NCBI GenBank assembly: GCA_049889095.1
Contig: JBLJFK010000016.1
Direction: 5' to 3' (one strand)
DNA length: 64,000 nucleotides
Source of the DNA: Ewingella sp049889095
Lineage (GTDB): Bacteria > Pseudomonadota > Gammaproteobacteria > Enterobacterales > Enterobacteriaceae
Shown: one piece after another, positions 1 through 10,300 of the stretch
Layout of the letters: each line of letters starts with the position of its first letter
Numbering within the stretch: the first letter of the stretch is position 1
The notes under the pieces: generated by a model
Databases searched by the model: none
What the model was told of the DNA's origin: nothing
Seen by the model: the letters and a program-made list of their open reading frames with translations, nothing else
Position numbers and translations under genes: made by a program

Positions 1-498
1 GGCAGCACCACCAGCGACAGCACCCCGACCATCAGCGGCGACGGCATGAAGCCTGGCTCGACAGTCACCGTCAGCGACGGCGATGAGGTGATCGGTGAAG
101 CCACCGTGGATGCAGACGGCAGCTGGATCTTTACGCCGGACGACGCACTGGCGGACGGCGACCATGCGCTGGTGATTGACGGTACCAATGCGGACGGCAA
201 CGCAACCAGCGACACCGTCAATATCGTGATCGATACCGAGGCCACCACATCGGGCCTGACCGACGACGCGGGCAACGCGATTGCTGACGGCAGCACCACC
301 AGCGACAGCACCCCGACCATCAGCGGCGACGGCATGAAGCCTGGCTCGACAGTCACCGTCAGCGACGGCGATGAGGTGATCGGTGAAGCCACCGTGGATG
401 CAGACGGCAGCTGGACCTTTACGCCGGCCGACGCACTGGCGGACGGCGACCATGCGCTGGTGATTGACGGTACCAATGCGGACGGCAACGCGGTAAAC
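1..498 (+). repeat. Near-identical 288-bp tandem repeat encoding Ig-like domains
   Basis: The sequence at 1-210 recurs at 289-498 with only a few substitutions, for example ATCTTTACGCCGGACGAC against ACCTTTACGCCGGCCGAC. The period of 288 bp encodes 96 residues, one Ig-like domain. The later Ig domains (nt 530-2040) share the protein pattern but have diverged in DNA, so the homogenised array is at the left edge and probably continues upstream. Confidence 0.9.
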
Positions 499-3400
499 GA
501 CACGATCAATATCGTGGTGGATTCAGTCACGCCTGTAATGGTGATCACCGATGATAACGCTAATGTTCTTACGGACGGCGATATCACTAACGATAGTACT
601 CCAACCATTACCGGCAGCGGCTTTACTGCGGGCGACAGCATCGTTATCAGCGAGGGTGAAACCGTTCTGGGTAATGCCATCGTCGACGACGAAGGTAACT
701 GGAGCTTTACGCCTGCAGCCCCATTGGCCGATGGTCAGCACAGTATTACCGTGGCGATCACTGATGCGGAAGACAATACCACCAGCGGGTCATTCACTCT
801 GTTGATTGATACCATCCCGCCAGAAGGTGTGGATATCGACACGGTCTTAATGGTTAATGCTGCGGGTGAAACTATTTCAGCTGACGGAATAACAGCTGAC
901 AGCACGCCGACCTTCAGCGGAGCGGGTCTCGAAGCCGGCGCCATTGTCACTATTCGTGATGGTGATACCGTACTGGGCGAAACCACGGTGGCTCAGGACG
1001 GTACCTGGTCCTTTACGCCAACAGATAAGCTCATTGATGGCGAACACAACTTTACCTTTGAAGTGACAGATGCAGCGGGTAATAGCAGCGGTATCTCTGA
1101 AGAGCTGGATTTGACCGTTTCTGTCAGCAAAGGAATCAATACTGGCGTGGTCATTACTGATGATGAAGGTAACGTACTCATCGATGGAGATTCCGTTAAC
1201 GACAGCACGCCAACCTTCAGTGGCCATGACCTGGCTCCGGGCTCGACCGTAGTTATTTCTGACGGTGATACCGAACTGGCGACAATTACCGTGGGCGATG
1301 ACGGGAGCTGGAGTTATGCGCCAGAGACTGCACTGGTTGATGGCGAACATGAGTTTACCGTCACAGTAACCGATCCTGATGGCAATACGGGCAGTGATAC
1401 CGTCACGATTGTTGTCGATACCGTTGCTCCAGAACTCATTGATACTACAGGTATCACCTTAACGAATGATAGCGGTGACATCATAGCGGTTGGTGGCATT
1501 ATTTCCGACACAACGCCGACGTTTACTGCTGAAGGCCTTGAGGCTGGAACGACAGTAACCGTCAGTGATAATGATGTGGTAATAGGTAGTGCAACGGTAA
1601 ATGAGGACGGTAGCTGGTCATTCACACCGGATGAACCTTTGGCAGAGGGTGAGCATAGTTTCACCTTTGAAGCAACGGATGCTGCAGGTAACAGCAGTGG
1701 TGAGTCTGAAGCGATTAGCTACACGGTTGATTCCGTAGTTCCGGAAGGTGTTGATATCAGCACTGTGGTCATCACGGATGAAACTGGTACGATCGTCAGT
1801 GCTGCGGATACCCTGAATGATAGCAAACTGACATTCAGCGGCAGCGATTTAGAAGCCGGCACGACGGTTACTATTTACGATAAAGGTGAAGTTGTTGGCG
1901 AAACCATAGTCGCTGCAGATGGCTCCTGGACCTACACCGATGAAGCCGGATTGTATGACGGTAGCCATGAGATCACCTTTACGGTGACGGATGCAGCGGG
2001 TAATAGCAGTGATCCGTCAGCTTCTCTGGATTTCAACGTTGTGGCTATCGTCCTGACGGCGGTAGATAACATCAGCTCAGGTGCAACAGTTGGCTTTGAA
2101 TATCCTACTGATGTTCAAGAAGATCTTGGGACGCTGTTAAGTGATGGTGGCTTAATTGCCTTTAACAACACGATTAAAAGTGATCCTATCGTGGTGGCGG
2201 ATGGCACCTTCATTAAGTTAGACGTGGTCGCGACATCTTCCGCATTTGTCAATGTAGCCAGCAGTTCGACCCTTGTTTTGCAGAAGTACGACTCCTCAAC
2301 CGGCGATTGGGCCAACGTGAGCCAGGAGGAATCTGGAAACCTGTTTGGTCTGTTTGGCTTGGGAGCTTCTTCCTCGTCCATCGAGCTTACAGGGTTAACA
2401 GCGGGAACCTACCAACTGGTTTATACCACTTCAGGGCTTAACCTTGGCGTTAACTTTAGCTTGGACGCGACCAAGACGGTTTACACGCTCGCCGATCAGG
2501 GTACGCCAACCGATTACACCACGTCGACGGGCAATGTGATAACGGATACGGACAGTGTTTACGGTTCGGACGGTATTCCACATAGTGCCTATACGTCGGT
2601 TATGGCGGTTACCATCACTAATAGTGATGGTAGTGTTTCAACGGTCACGTTTGACGCCACCACAACAAAAGCAACCTTAATCGGACAGTATGGAACCCTG
2701 ACCATTAGCGCCGATGGCAGCTATGAGTACGTGCCTGTGACGTCAATGGACAGTATCGGTAAAGTGGATACCTTCACTTACACCCTCACTGATTCCGCCA
2801 CCGGAGAAACCTCTTCCGCACATCTGTATGTGCAGATTGGCAGCACTAATGATGGATTGATGCTGAGCTGGGATGCCACAGATCCGAGTTCGGAAGCCGT
2901 TACAGATATGGCATCCAATAACGAAGCGAATGCCAGCGTGACGGTGACGTATGACTCATCAAGTGCCAGCAACAGCGACGTTAAGCTGACGGCAGGGGGC
3001 ACGGAGAACTATACCTCCGCGTTTACTCTGACAGGGGATGACGATCTGGTCACCGGTTCACTGACGCTGTCGACAGAGTGGGGTCTGTTTGGCAACAACT
3101 TCTCCACCGACACCAACATCACATATACGGTACAAATGCTGAACAGTTATGGAACGTGGTCAACGGTAAATACCTATACTGCTGTCGTTCTTGCTGGAAG
3201 CCATAATGAAGAAACTGTTCTGACAGTAGATATGTCGACTCTGGTCTCAGAAGCTGGCACCTATCGTGTGGCGATTTCGACCACCGGGGCAGCCAATGTT
3301 CTGAAACTCAACATGAATGTCGATATTGTCAGCTCCACCGATTACGTGATTACTGCCAATGAAATCGCGACCGGTAACGTACTTACGGACGAAGGGACTG

Positions 3401-6400
3401 ACGGAACCGTCGATAAACTGAGTTCGATCTACACCAAAATGTATGCCAAAGCGGGGGACAGCACGGGTGATGAAACAGTTGACAGCACCTATACCCACGT
3501 TACCGAAAGCGGCATCACAATTATCGGCGCGTACGGTACGCTGGTGATTTATAGCAACGGTGCTTACACCTACACCCCAGACATCACGTCACTGCCGTCC
3601 GGTTCCGAAGACGTCTTCACCTACGCATTGCAAGGTGCTAATGGTGACGTTGTGATGGCAACAGTGACGATCAATCTGGGTGTTGAAGTTGATGGTAGCA
3701 ACGGCGGCGCATTGGTTTTTGACGGTACGGCCGCTGATGATGTTTTCGCAATCTATGACACTAATTTCGCCTCGGTTGATGGCAAAGAGGGGAGTGATAC
3801 GCTCTCCTGGCATGGTAATGGTGAGTTGGTACTGAGCAGCATTGCGGATAAGGTCAGTAATATTGAGTCGATTGCACTCGCATCTGATGGTGGAAAAGAC
3901 AATCTTGTCCTGACTGCGCAAAGTGTGGTTGATGTCACTAATGAAGACAACTCGCTGTATATCAAGGGAGAAACCGGCGATACCGTGACGATGGAAGGCA
4001 CCTGGATCAATGGTGGCACTGTCGTGGTGGATAGCGTGGTGTTTACACACTACACCGGGACCGCAGTTGATGGCAGCACCGTGAATATCTATGTGCAAAG
4101 TGGTTTGGTGCTTTCCACGACCGACTATTCTGACAGCACTACGGGCACGGAGTATGACGTAACCTCTGCCACAGAGGTAGTGGGTACGGTTAATGACGAT
4201 ACGTTCAACGTCAGTAACACTAATTTCACCAGCATTGAAGGCGGTGAAGGGTTTGATACGTTGGTCTGGAACGGCGCCGGTACGCTTACAGTCAGTGATA
4301 TTGCCAGTAAAATCAGCAATATTGAGGAAATTGACCTGTTGAACGATGCGGGTGTGGATAACCTGCTGATCTCTGCGCAAAACGTAGCGGATATCACGGA
4401 TGACAACAACACCCTGTTCGTGAAAGGGTCAACCACCGATACCCTGACGCTGAGCGGTAACTGGCAGCTAGTTGGTAGTGAAATCGTTAATAACGTTGAC
4501 TATATTCACTACACCAGCACGACAGCGAACGGAGACACGGTGGAGTTGTATGTCGATAGTGACATTAAATCCAGCAGCACTGAAACCACTTCTGAAACCA
4601 ATGCGGCAGGGGTGACGGGTCAGGTGCAGTTGGTCAGCGAGCACATTGATCAGATCACGACAATCAAAGGGGCAAGCGGCAGTTTTACCAGCGAGAGCTT
4701 TACTGTAAACAGTATCACCGACCTGCAGACCATTCACATCAGTGCCTATACCACAGCTTTGATGAATACGAACAACAACGTGTCGGTGAACTGGTCACTC
4801 CAGGTTTACAACTCGCAGACCTATACCTGGAATACCGTCACCAGTGGTTCACAGTCCTTTACTCGCCAAGCCTCTTCACTGGATGTGACTTTGTCAGACC
4901 AGCCGGCGGGGACGTATCGTGTCGTGGTTGAGAATGTCCAATCCGGTTACTCCGGTGCGTTATGGACTACCGGGTACGATGAGCTGACAGTGAAAGTTTC
5001 GGCAGACATTGTCAGTACCACCGACTATAAAGTCAGTACCAGCTCAAGCATCACGAGTTCCGTCTTTACCAGTGATAACACCAGCGACAGCAGCATTCTG
5101 GTGAAATCTATCGCGGCCGGTATTGTTGCTGGAGCCGCGAGTTACACACTGATTGCGGCGGCAGGTACGACCATCGCCGGAACTTACGGTACGCTGACCA
5201 TCCATACCGACGGCAGTTACACCTACACGCTGAACAGCGACTCGGTGATTAAACTGTCCGGTAGCGAAGATTCGTTTACCTACGTTCTGACAGATGGCAC
5301 GACGAAGAATCTGGTCATGACGCTGGGCGTGTCGGTTGACGGATCAGAAGGTGGCGCGTTGACCTTTGCAGGTACCGTCGGGGATGACAGCTTCACTATC
5401 CATGACACCAGCTTCGCGTCGGTCGATGGTAAATCCGGGCATGATACGCTGGTCTGGGGTGGTGAGGGTGATCTGCAGCTGAGCACCATTGCTGACAAGG
5501 TTCACAATATCGAGGTCATTGATCTTAAAGATAACGCTGCTGCTGCGGTGTTGACGTTGTCTGCCGACGATATTGAAAAAGTTACTGACGACAACAATGT
5601 GCTTTACGTTCGTGGCGGCGGTGAAGATTCCCTTTCATTACAGGGAGTGTGGGAAGTTAGCGGTGTGGAAATACTGAATAACATAACCTACACGCTTTAT
5701 ACCGGTAATGCTCTGGATGGCACGGCGGTTAAGCTCTATGTGCAAGAAGGGTTAACCTTCAATGAAGTCGCAGAAAGCATTACCGGTTCACTGTCTTCAG
5801 ATGAAGCGCAGGCTCTGTCGGTGATTTCGGTCAGCCAGAATGGTGAGGTGATTGACCTCACTGAGGGTGAAGTGAGCTTTAAAGGCGCTTACGGCACACT
5901 GTTAATTGAGGGTAACGGCCACTATAGCTATCTGGTGAATGAAGCCTCAGAGCATAGCGGCAACATCGATACATTTACCTACACCCTCTCTGACGGCAGC
6001 AGTGAGTCACTGAGTTTCAATCTGGGTATTGATATTGATGGTAGCGAAGGCGGAGCAATCACCTTTAGCGGCACCAGTGGCGGAGATGTTTTCCAGGTTT
6101 ATGATACTGGTTTCACCTCCATTAACGGTGCTGACAATAGTGATACGCTGGCCTGGCACGGTACCGGTACGCTGAATCTCAGTGATATCTCTTCAAAGGT
6201 AGATAATATCGAGAAGATTGACCTGTTGAACGATAGTCAAAATGACAATCTGGTAATTAGCTCAGAAAGTTTGCTGAAAGTCACTGATGACAATAATACG
6301 TTATATGTCAGAGGAGCTGACGGTGATACTGTGACGCTGAATGGCACATGGGACGATTCGGGATCATTATTGGTCAATGGTGTTACCTATAACCATTACA

Positions 6401-6465
6401 CCAGTACTACTACAGATGGTTCCGTGGTTCAGTTATATGTTGAGGATGATGTCACTATTGGCTAA
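1..6465 (+). CDS. BapA/LapA-type giant T1SS-exported adhesin, C-terminal part (5' truncated by window)
   Basis: The frame is open from the first base and ends at TAA 6463-6465, so the true start lies upstream of the window. The visible part, about 2154 residues, begins with roughly seven Ig-like repeats of about 95 residues (nt 1-2040) with recurring motifs such as DSTPTISG, GSWTFTP and DGDHALVIDGT. It continues with VCBS-like blocks (motifs YGTLTI, DGSYEYVP and DTFTYTLTD, near nt 2515-2860, 3355-3705, 5045-5365 and 5790-6065). Four related modules follow the pattern DDVFAIYDTNF-x-SVDG (nt about 3720, 4190, 5380 and 6080). It is acidic and has almost no cysteine, as is typical of Ca-binding biofilm adhesins. 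The exporter genes directly downstream are in the Salmonella bapABCD order. The role in surface attachment or biofilm is inferred from family and context. Confidence 0.9.
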   Translation, partial: GSTTSDSTPTISGDGMKPGSTVTVSDGDEVIGEATVDADGSWIFTPDDALADGDHALVIDGTNADGNATSDTVNIVIDTEATTSGLTDDAGNAIADGSTTSDSTPTISGDGMKPGSTVTVSDGDEVIGEATVDADGSWTFTPADALADGDHALVIDGTNADGNAVNDTINIVVDSVTPVMVITDDNANVLTDGDITNDSTPTITGSGFTAGDSIVISEGETVLGNAIVDDEGNWSFTPAAPLADGQHSITVAITDAEDNTTSGSFTLLIDTIPPEGVDIDTVLMVNAAGETISADGITADSTPTFSGAGLEAGAIVTIRDGDTVLGETTVAQDGTWSFTPTDKLIDGEHNFTFEVTDAAGNSSGISEELDLTVSVSKGINTGVVITDDEGNVLIDGDSVNDSTPTFSGHDLAPGSTVVISDGDTELATITVGDDGSWSYAPETALVDGEHEFTVTVTDPDGNTGSDTVTIVVDTVAPELIDTTGITLTNDSGDIIAVGGIISDTTPTFTAEGLEAGTTVTVSDNDVVIGSATVNEDGSWSFTPDEPLAEGEHSFTFEATDAAGNSSGESEAISYTVDSVVPEGVDISTVVITDETGTIVSAADTLNDSKLTFSGSDLEAGTTVTIYDKGEVVGETIVAADGSWTYTDEAGLYDGSHEITFTVTDAAGNSSDPSASLDFNVVAIVLTAVDNISSGATVGFEYPTDVQEDLGTLLSDGGLIAFNNTIKSDPIVVADGTFIKLDVVATSSAFVNVASSSTLVLQKYDSSTGDWANVSQEESGNLFGLFGLGASSSSIELTGLTAGTYQLVYTTSGLNLGVNFSLDATKTVYTLADQGTPTDYTTSTGNVITDTDSVYGSDGIPHSAYTSVMAVTITNSDGSVSTVTFDATTTKATLIGQYGTLTISADGSYEYVPVTSMDSIGKVDTFTYTLTDSATGETSSAHLYVQIGSTNDGLMLSWDATDPSSEAVTDMASNNEANASVTVTYDSSSASNSDVKLTAGGTENYTSAFTLTGDDDLVTGSLTLSTEWGLFGNNFSTDTNITYTVQMLNSYGTWSTVNTYTAVVLAGSHNEETVLTVDMSTLVSEAGTYRVAISTTGAANVLKLNMNVDIVSSTDYVITANEIATGNVLTDEGTDGTVDKLSSIYTKMYAKAGDSTGDETVDSTYTHVTESGITIIGAYGTLVIYSNGAYTYTPDITSLPSGSEDVFTYALQGANGDVVMATVTINLGVEVDGSNGGALVFDGTAADDVFAIYDTNFASVDGKEGSDTLSWHGNGELVLSSIADKVSNIESIALASDGGKDNLVLTAQSVVDVTNEDNSLYIKGETGDTVTMEGTWINGGTVVVDSVVFTHYTGTAVDGSTVNIYVQSGLVLSTTDYSDSTTGTEYDVTSATEVVGTVNDDTFNVSNTNFTSIEGGEGFDTLVWNGAGTLTVSDIASKISNIEEIDLLNDAGVDNLLISAQNVADITDDNNTLFVKGSTTDTLTLSGNWQLVGSEIVNNVDYIHYTSTTANGDTVELYVDSDIKSSSTETTSETNAAGVTGQVQLVSEHIDQITTIKGASGSFTSESFTVNSITDLQTIHISAYTTALMNTNNNVSVNWSLQVYNSQTYTWNTVTSGSQSFTRQASSLDVTLSDQPAGTYRVVVENVQSGYSGALWTTGYDELTVKVSADIVSTTDYKVSTSSSITSSVFTSDNTSDSSILVKSIAAGIVAGAASYTLIAAAGTTIAGTYGTLTIHTDGSYTYTLNSDSVIKLSGSEDSFTYVLTDGTTKNLVMTLGVSVDGSEGGALTFAGTVGDDSFTIHDTSFASVDGKSGHDTLVWGGEGDLQLSTIADKVHNIEVIDLKDNAAAAVLTLSADDIEKVTDDNNVLYVRGGGEDSLSLQGVWEVSGVEILNNITYTLYTGNALDGTAVKLYVQEGLTFNEVAESITGSLSSDEAQALSVISVSQNGEVIDLTEGEVSFKGAYGTLLIEGNGHYSYLVNEASEHSGNIDTFTYTLSDGSSESLSFNLGIDIDGSEGGAITFSGTSGGDVFQVYDTGFTSINGADNSDTLAWHGTGTLNLSDISSKVDNIEKIDLLNDSQNDNLVISSESLLKVTDDNNTLYVRGADGDTVTLNGTWDDSGSLLVNGVTYNHYTSTTTDGSVVQLYVEDDVTIG

Positions 6466-6487
6466 TAAGCAATAATGGAGAAATAAT

Positions 6488-6521
6488 AACAGGCTGGCAC
6501 TCTGGTGCTGGCCTGTTTTTC
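6488..6521 (+). terminator. Rho-independent terminator after adhesin gene
   Basis: ACAGGC-TGGCAC, a TCTG loop, then GTGCTG-GCCTGT form a stem of about 12 bp with two G-T pairs, followed by TTTTT. It lies 23 bp after the adhesin stop, so it may limit read-through into the exporter genes. Confidence 0.8.
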
Positions 6522-6579
6522 GCCATTGTTGTAGGTATTTAATTTAACTAATATCGACATCAGGATGTCTTAATTAATC

Positions 6580-8061
6580 ATGAAGAAATTATTTATTACC
6601 TTATGCTGTGTAATAAGCATTCCTTACGCTTGTGCAGCTGAAAAAAATACTCTCACTTCGCCGCAAACGAGTATTAATGAAGCGCCTGGTGGTTTTTGGG
6701 GTGTTTTTTCTAAAACGCCTGAGCCAGGAAGTTTGCCAGCCGGTGGATCAGCACTGGCAGATAAACTCCGGATGAAACCCGCAGAAATTGAAATGCAGCC
6801 TGCAGAGCAAGACCCAGTCATTCTGGGAAAAAACTTTCCTGCCGACTGGCAGGCTGCTATTCATCTTGCAGTCAGTTATCATCCATCCATTAGCAGCAGT
6901 ATTGCCACGCTTGAGTCGGCCGGATTCGGTATTGACGCTGCCAGCGCTGGCTATCTTCCTACCATCAAGGCGGGCATTACGTCAGGTCGTCAGCAAGATG
7001 AAGGAAGCGGACAAATTGCCACCGTTGGTCTTTCGCAGATGCTGTATGACTTTGGTAAAACCGGGAGCGCGGTTGATCAGTCCAGTGCAAAATATATGCG
7101 TCAACAAGCTACCGTGCTCGCGCAAATCGACACCATTATTCAGCAGACGGCACTGGCACTTAACGAGGTTTATCGTTACACACAACTAATTAATAATAAT
7201 AAAAAAAACATTAAAGCCCTACGTGACATTTTAAAATTGACGCAGATGCGTGCCGACGCGGGTGCCAGTACCCGTGTAGATCCTGTTCAGGCCCAGGCGC
7301 GTATTGAGGCTGCTGAAGCACTGCAGCAGGAAATGGAGATCAAACTGCAGCAGAATAAATATCATCTGCAGTCGCTGCTTGGACAACCCGTTGCGGAAAG
7401 GCATTTGTCGGCGCCGATAGATCTACAGCCCTTAATTGAACGGCAGAGTCAGCGTCTCGACTTAAACAGAAATCCAACCATTTTGATTGCTCAGGCTGAT
7501 GTTGCTATTGCTCAGGCTGAGTTACGAAGCTATAAAGCACAGCGCTATCCAACGCTTTCTCTTGAAGCGAATACCAATAAATATGTTGGTGATATTGCTA
7601 ATTATCAGACTCGCAACCAGTACCAGAATGTTTATTTTTCACTGAACAGTACCCTTTATCAGGGCGGTGCACTGATGGCGCAAGAAAGTGTCAGTGCAAG
7701 AGCATTGGAAGCAGCCAGGGCAACTATTGCCAGTAAGAAATTGGAATTAATCGATCGACAAAGAAATTATTTCCAGAGTATAAATGGTCTGCGAAGTAAC
7801 ATCTCTTTGTTGACGAAGAGGATGAAAAGCATTACGGAAACTCGTGTTTTATATCGTGAGCAATACTTATCTCTTGGTAACAGGAATGCGCTTGATTTAT
7901 TAAATGCTGAGCAGGAAATTAGTCGCGCAGAGCAAGACCTTATAAATGCGCGTCGCGATTTATGGGCGTCGGCAGTGAATTATATTGTGTTAGCCGGCAT
8001 GGCCAGAGATGCATTTAATTTTAATAACCAGGTTGTCCAGGGATTACGCATTACACCGTAA
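6580..8061 (+). CDS. TolC-family outer-membrane channel of the adhesin T1SS (BapB/LapE-like)
   Basis: This 493-residue protein has an N-terminal signal peptide (MKKLFITLCCVISIPYACA, then AE) and a proline/glycine-rich stretch of about 90 residues before the TolC fold. The fold has two similar halves: ASAGYLPTIKAGI with LSQMLYDFGKTGS in the first, and YKAQRYPTLSLEANTNK with LNSTLYQGG in the second. Long helical segments rich in Q, A and E lie between them. It should form the trimeric outer-membrane exit duct working with the ABC exporter and HlyD-type adaptor encoded next. It begins 114 bp after the adhesin, across a terminator, and is followed by the exporter after 31 bp. The start is chosen because the signal peptide begins there; the ribosome site is weak. 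Confidence 0.88.
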   Translation: MKKLFITLCCVISIPYACAAEKNTLTSPQTSINEAPGGFWGVFSKTPEPGSLPAGGSALADKLRMKPAEIEMQPAEQDPVILGKNFPADWQAAIHLAVSYHPSISSSIATLESAGFGIDAASAGYLPTIKAGITSGRQQDEGSGQIATVGLSQMLYDFGKTGSAVDQSSAKYMRQQATVLAQIDTIIQQTALALNEVYRYTQLINNNKKNIKALRDILKLTQMRADAGASTRVDPVQAQARIEAAEALQQEMEIKLQQNKYHLQSLLGQPVAERHLSAPIDLQPLIERQSQRLDLNRNPTILIAQADVAIAQAELRSYKAQRYPTLSLEANTNKYVGDIANYQTRNQYQNVYFSLNSTLYQGGALMAQESVSARALEAARATIASKKLELIDRQRNYFQSINGLRSNISLLTKRMKSITETRVLYREQYLSLGNRNALDLLNAEQEISRAEQDLINARRDLWASAVNYIVLAGMARDAFNFNNQVVQGLRITP

Positions 8062-8092
8062 TGTTATTCAAGTTAAGTAAAAGGTCATAATT

Positions 8093-10300
8093 ATGGAAAG
8101 TACAGATAAAAAGGATCAAGCGTGTGTTTCCTCACAAACAAAAAAAAACTGGGAACCTTGGCTTGAAGCATTATTACTTGTCGCAAAACATTATCGCCTT
8201 GATGGCTCTCCTGAGCGTGTAAGAGGGGAGGCTGAGTGGCATTCCGGGCAGCTTTCACAGGATGTCCTGATTGAAAATATGGCTCGGCAGTTGGGGTTGT
8301 TAGTCATTTTTGATGAGTTCCATCCCGCGATGTTGGATCCCTGGCGTCTTCCTCTGGTCGTCGATTTTGGCGAACGTGGTATTGGCGTGGTTATCACTTT
8401 GGGAGAGGAAAATAAAGTCAGCGTGATCCTCAGCGGTGAAAAACAGCTGCAAACGTTGATGACCGTGGAAGAGCTTTCTGAGCATGCTCGTCGCGTACTG
8501 TTAGTTAAACCTGAGACGTCGGTACCCGACGCCCGTGTTGATGACTATATTAAACCGCATCAGGAAGACTGGCTGTGGAAAACCATCATGAAAGAGTGGC
8601 CATCCTATGTGAACGTGATGTTTGCATCGCTGGTCGCCAACGTTCTTGGTCTGTCAGCCATGCTGTTTACTATGCAGGTTTATGACCGCGTGATCCCCTC
8701 GCAGTCTATACCTTCACTTTGGGTGTTGTTTGGTGGAGTGATGATTGCTCTGACGTTTGTTTTTGTCATGCGTGTTACGCGTACTCATATTTCAGATATG
8801 GCCGGTAAACGTGCCGACCTGCGCATTTCCGATAGGGTTTTTGGGCATGCGCTGCGTATTCGCAATGATGTCAGACCAAAGTCTACCGGCTCGTTTATTG
8901 CTCAGATCCGTGAGCTGGAGCAGATTCGGGAACTGATCACCTCAACGACCATTTCGGCCATTGCCGATTTACCATTCCTGATCATTTTTCTGTTCATTCT
9001 CTGGTTGCTGGGTGGGTGGCTGGTACTGGTGCCATTGGTTGCAATCCCGCTGATCATCATCCCTGGTCTGTTGGCACAGCGTTCTTTAGCGGTATTGTCC
9101 AGAGCCACGATGCGTGAGTCTGCGTTGCGCAACGCCATGTTGGTTGAGACGGTGCAGTGCATGGATGACATTAAATTGCTGCGTGCTGAGCCTTACTTTC
9201 AGAATCAGTGGAATCATCTGAATGAAGCCATCAGCAAGTCATCGAAAAAGCAGCGTTTTATCAGCGGGCTACTGATGAGTTGGACCAGTGAAGTGCAGAC
9301 TGTCGCCTATATCGGGGTGGTTCTGGTGGGCGCATTTTTCGCCATGAATGGCGATTTATCAACCGGCGTGCTGATTGGTTGTTCCATGTTGGCTTCAAGG
9401 ATGATGGCTCCGCTGGGCCAGATGGCGATGATTTTTGGCCGTTGGCAGCAGGCTAAAGTGGCAAGAGAAGGGCTGGAAAACTTGTTGCGCAGCGAGGTTG
9501 ATCAACCCGAGCGCAGTGTTCAGATTCATCGCTCAAGAATTTATGGTGAATATAATATTTCGGGAGTCAGCTACCGTTATGACCCTAACTCACCGAAACC
9601 GGTGCTGGCAGTGAAGCAACTGACGATTAAACAGGGCGAGAAAATAGCAATCCTTGGCCGCAATGGTTCCGGGAAATCTACCCTGTTACAAATGTTGGCT
9701 GGCTTACTGCAACCCAATGAAGGGGCAATATTACTTGATGGGGTCCGTCTCTCTTCAATCGATCCGCTCGACGTGCGTCGTGATGTGGGGCTTCTGGGGC
9801 AAACTTCTGCTCTGTTTTTTGGCACTGTGCGTGAGAATTTGCGATTAGGGATGCCACTGGCAACAGAGGAAGAAATGTTCCAGGCGCTGGATATCAGCGG
9901 AGCCATTAACTTTATTCAACAGCTTCCTGAAGGCATGGACTATCAGTTGCAGGAGGGAGGGAAAGGACTCTCCGGAGGCCAGAGACAGCAATTGCTGTTG
10001 GCTCGTGCCATATTGCGCCAGCCGAGTGTACTGTTGCTGGATGAACCCACTGCATGGCTGGATGACGGCGTCGAGAAGCACCTGATTGAGAAATTAAAGG
10101 TCTGGATGGGCAATCGTACGCTCATCATCGCCACACATCGTCCGGCAGTTATGCAACTTGTCGAGCGTATTTTGTTGATTGAGAACGGGCAAATCATGCG
10201 TGACGGAAGTAAGGAAGATATGCTGGTATCATCCCCTAAAGTAAAAACCAGCCCTCATGAAGGCAAAGTTAACGTTAGAACGCAGGGAGCATCTTCATGA
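8093..10300 (+). CDS. Type I secretion permease/ATPase for the adhesin (BapC/LapB-like)
   Basis: A 735-residue ABC exporter. Residues 1-150 form a C39-like domain without a recognisable catalytic Cys motif, as in exporters of large adhesins that are not leader-processed. The transmembrane domain spans about residues 165-450. The nucleotide-binding domain carries Walker A GRNGSGKST, signature LSGGQRQ, Walker B VLLLDEPTA and an ATHRP switch. It should sit in the inner membrane and energise one-step export of the upstream adhesin. Its stop overlaps the start of the adaptor gene by 4 bp (ATGA), indicating translational coupling. Confidence 0.92.
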   Translation: MESTDKKDQACVSSQTKKNWEPWLEALLLVAKHYRLDGSPERVRGEAEWHSGQLSQDVLIENMARQLGLLVIFDEFHPAMLDPWRLPLVVDFGERGIGVVITLGEENKVSVILSGEKQLQTLMTVEELSEHARRVLLVKPETSVPDARVDDYIKPHQEDWLWKTIMKEWPSYVNVMFASLVANVLGLSAMLFTMQVYDRVIPSQSIPSLWVLFGGVMIALTFVFVMRVTRTHISDMAGKRADLRISDRVFGHALRIRNDVRPKSTGSFIAQIRELEQIRELITSTTISAIADLPFLIIFLFILWLLGGWLVLVPLVAIPLIIIPGLLAQRSLAVLSRATMRESALRNAMLVETVQCMDDIKLLRAEPYFQNQWNHLNEAISKSSKKQRFISGLLMSWTSEVQTVAYIGVVLVGAFFAMNGDLSTGVLIGCSMLASRMMAPLGQMAMIFGRWQQAKVAREGLENLLRSEVDQPERSVQIHRSRIYGEYNISGVSYRYDPNSPKPVLAVKQLTIKQGEKIAILGRNGSGKSTLLQMLAGLLQPNEGAILLDGVRLSSIDPLDVRRDVGLLGQTSALFFGTVRENLRLGMPLATEEEMFQALDISGAINFIQQLPEGMDYQLQEGGKGLSGGQRQQLLLARAILRQPSVLLLDEPTAWLDDGVEKHLIEKLKVWMGNRTLIIATHRPAVMQLVERILLIENGQIMRDGSKEDMLVSSPKVKTSPHEGKVNVRTQGASS

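Noticed and set aside
1..2040. CRISPR-like array in the repeated left edge
   Set aside because: The repeats are 288 bp, coding and contiguous, with no spacer structure. No CRISPR array was seen anywhere in the window.
3589..4380. Long minus-strand open frame inside the adhesin gene
   Set aside because: It mirrors the repetitive adhesin coding sequence, has no domain or ribosome site, and arises from codon bias of the repeats.
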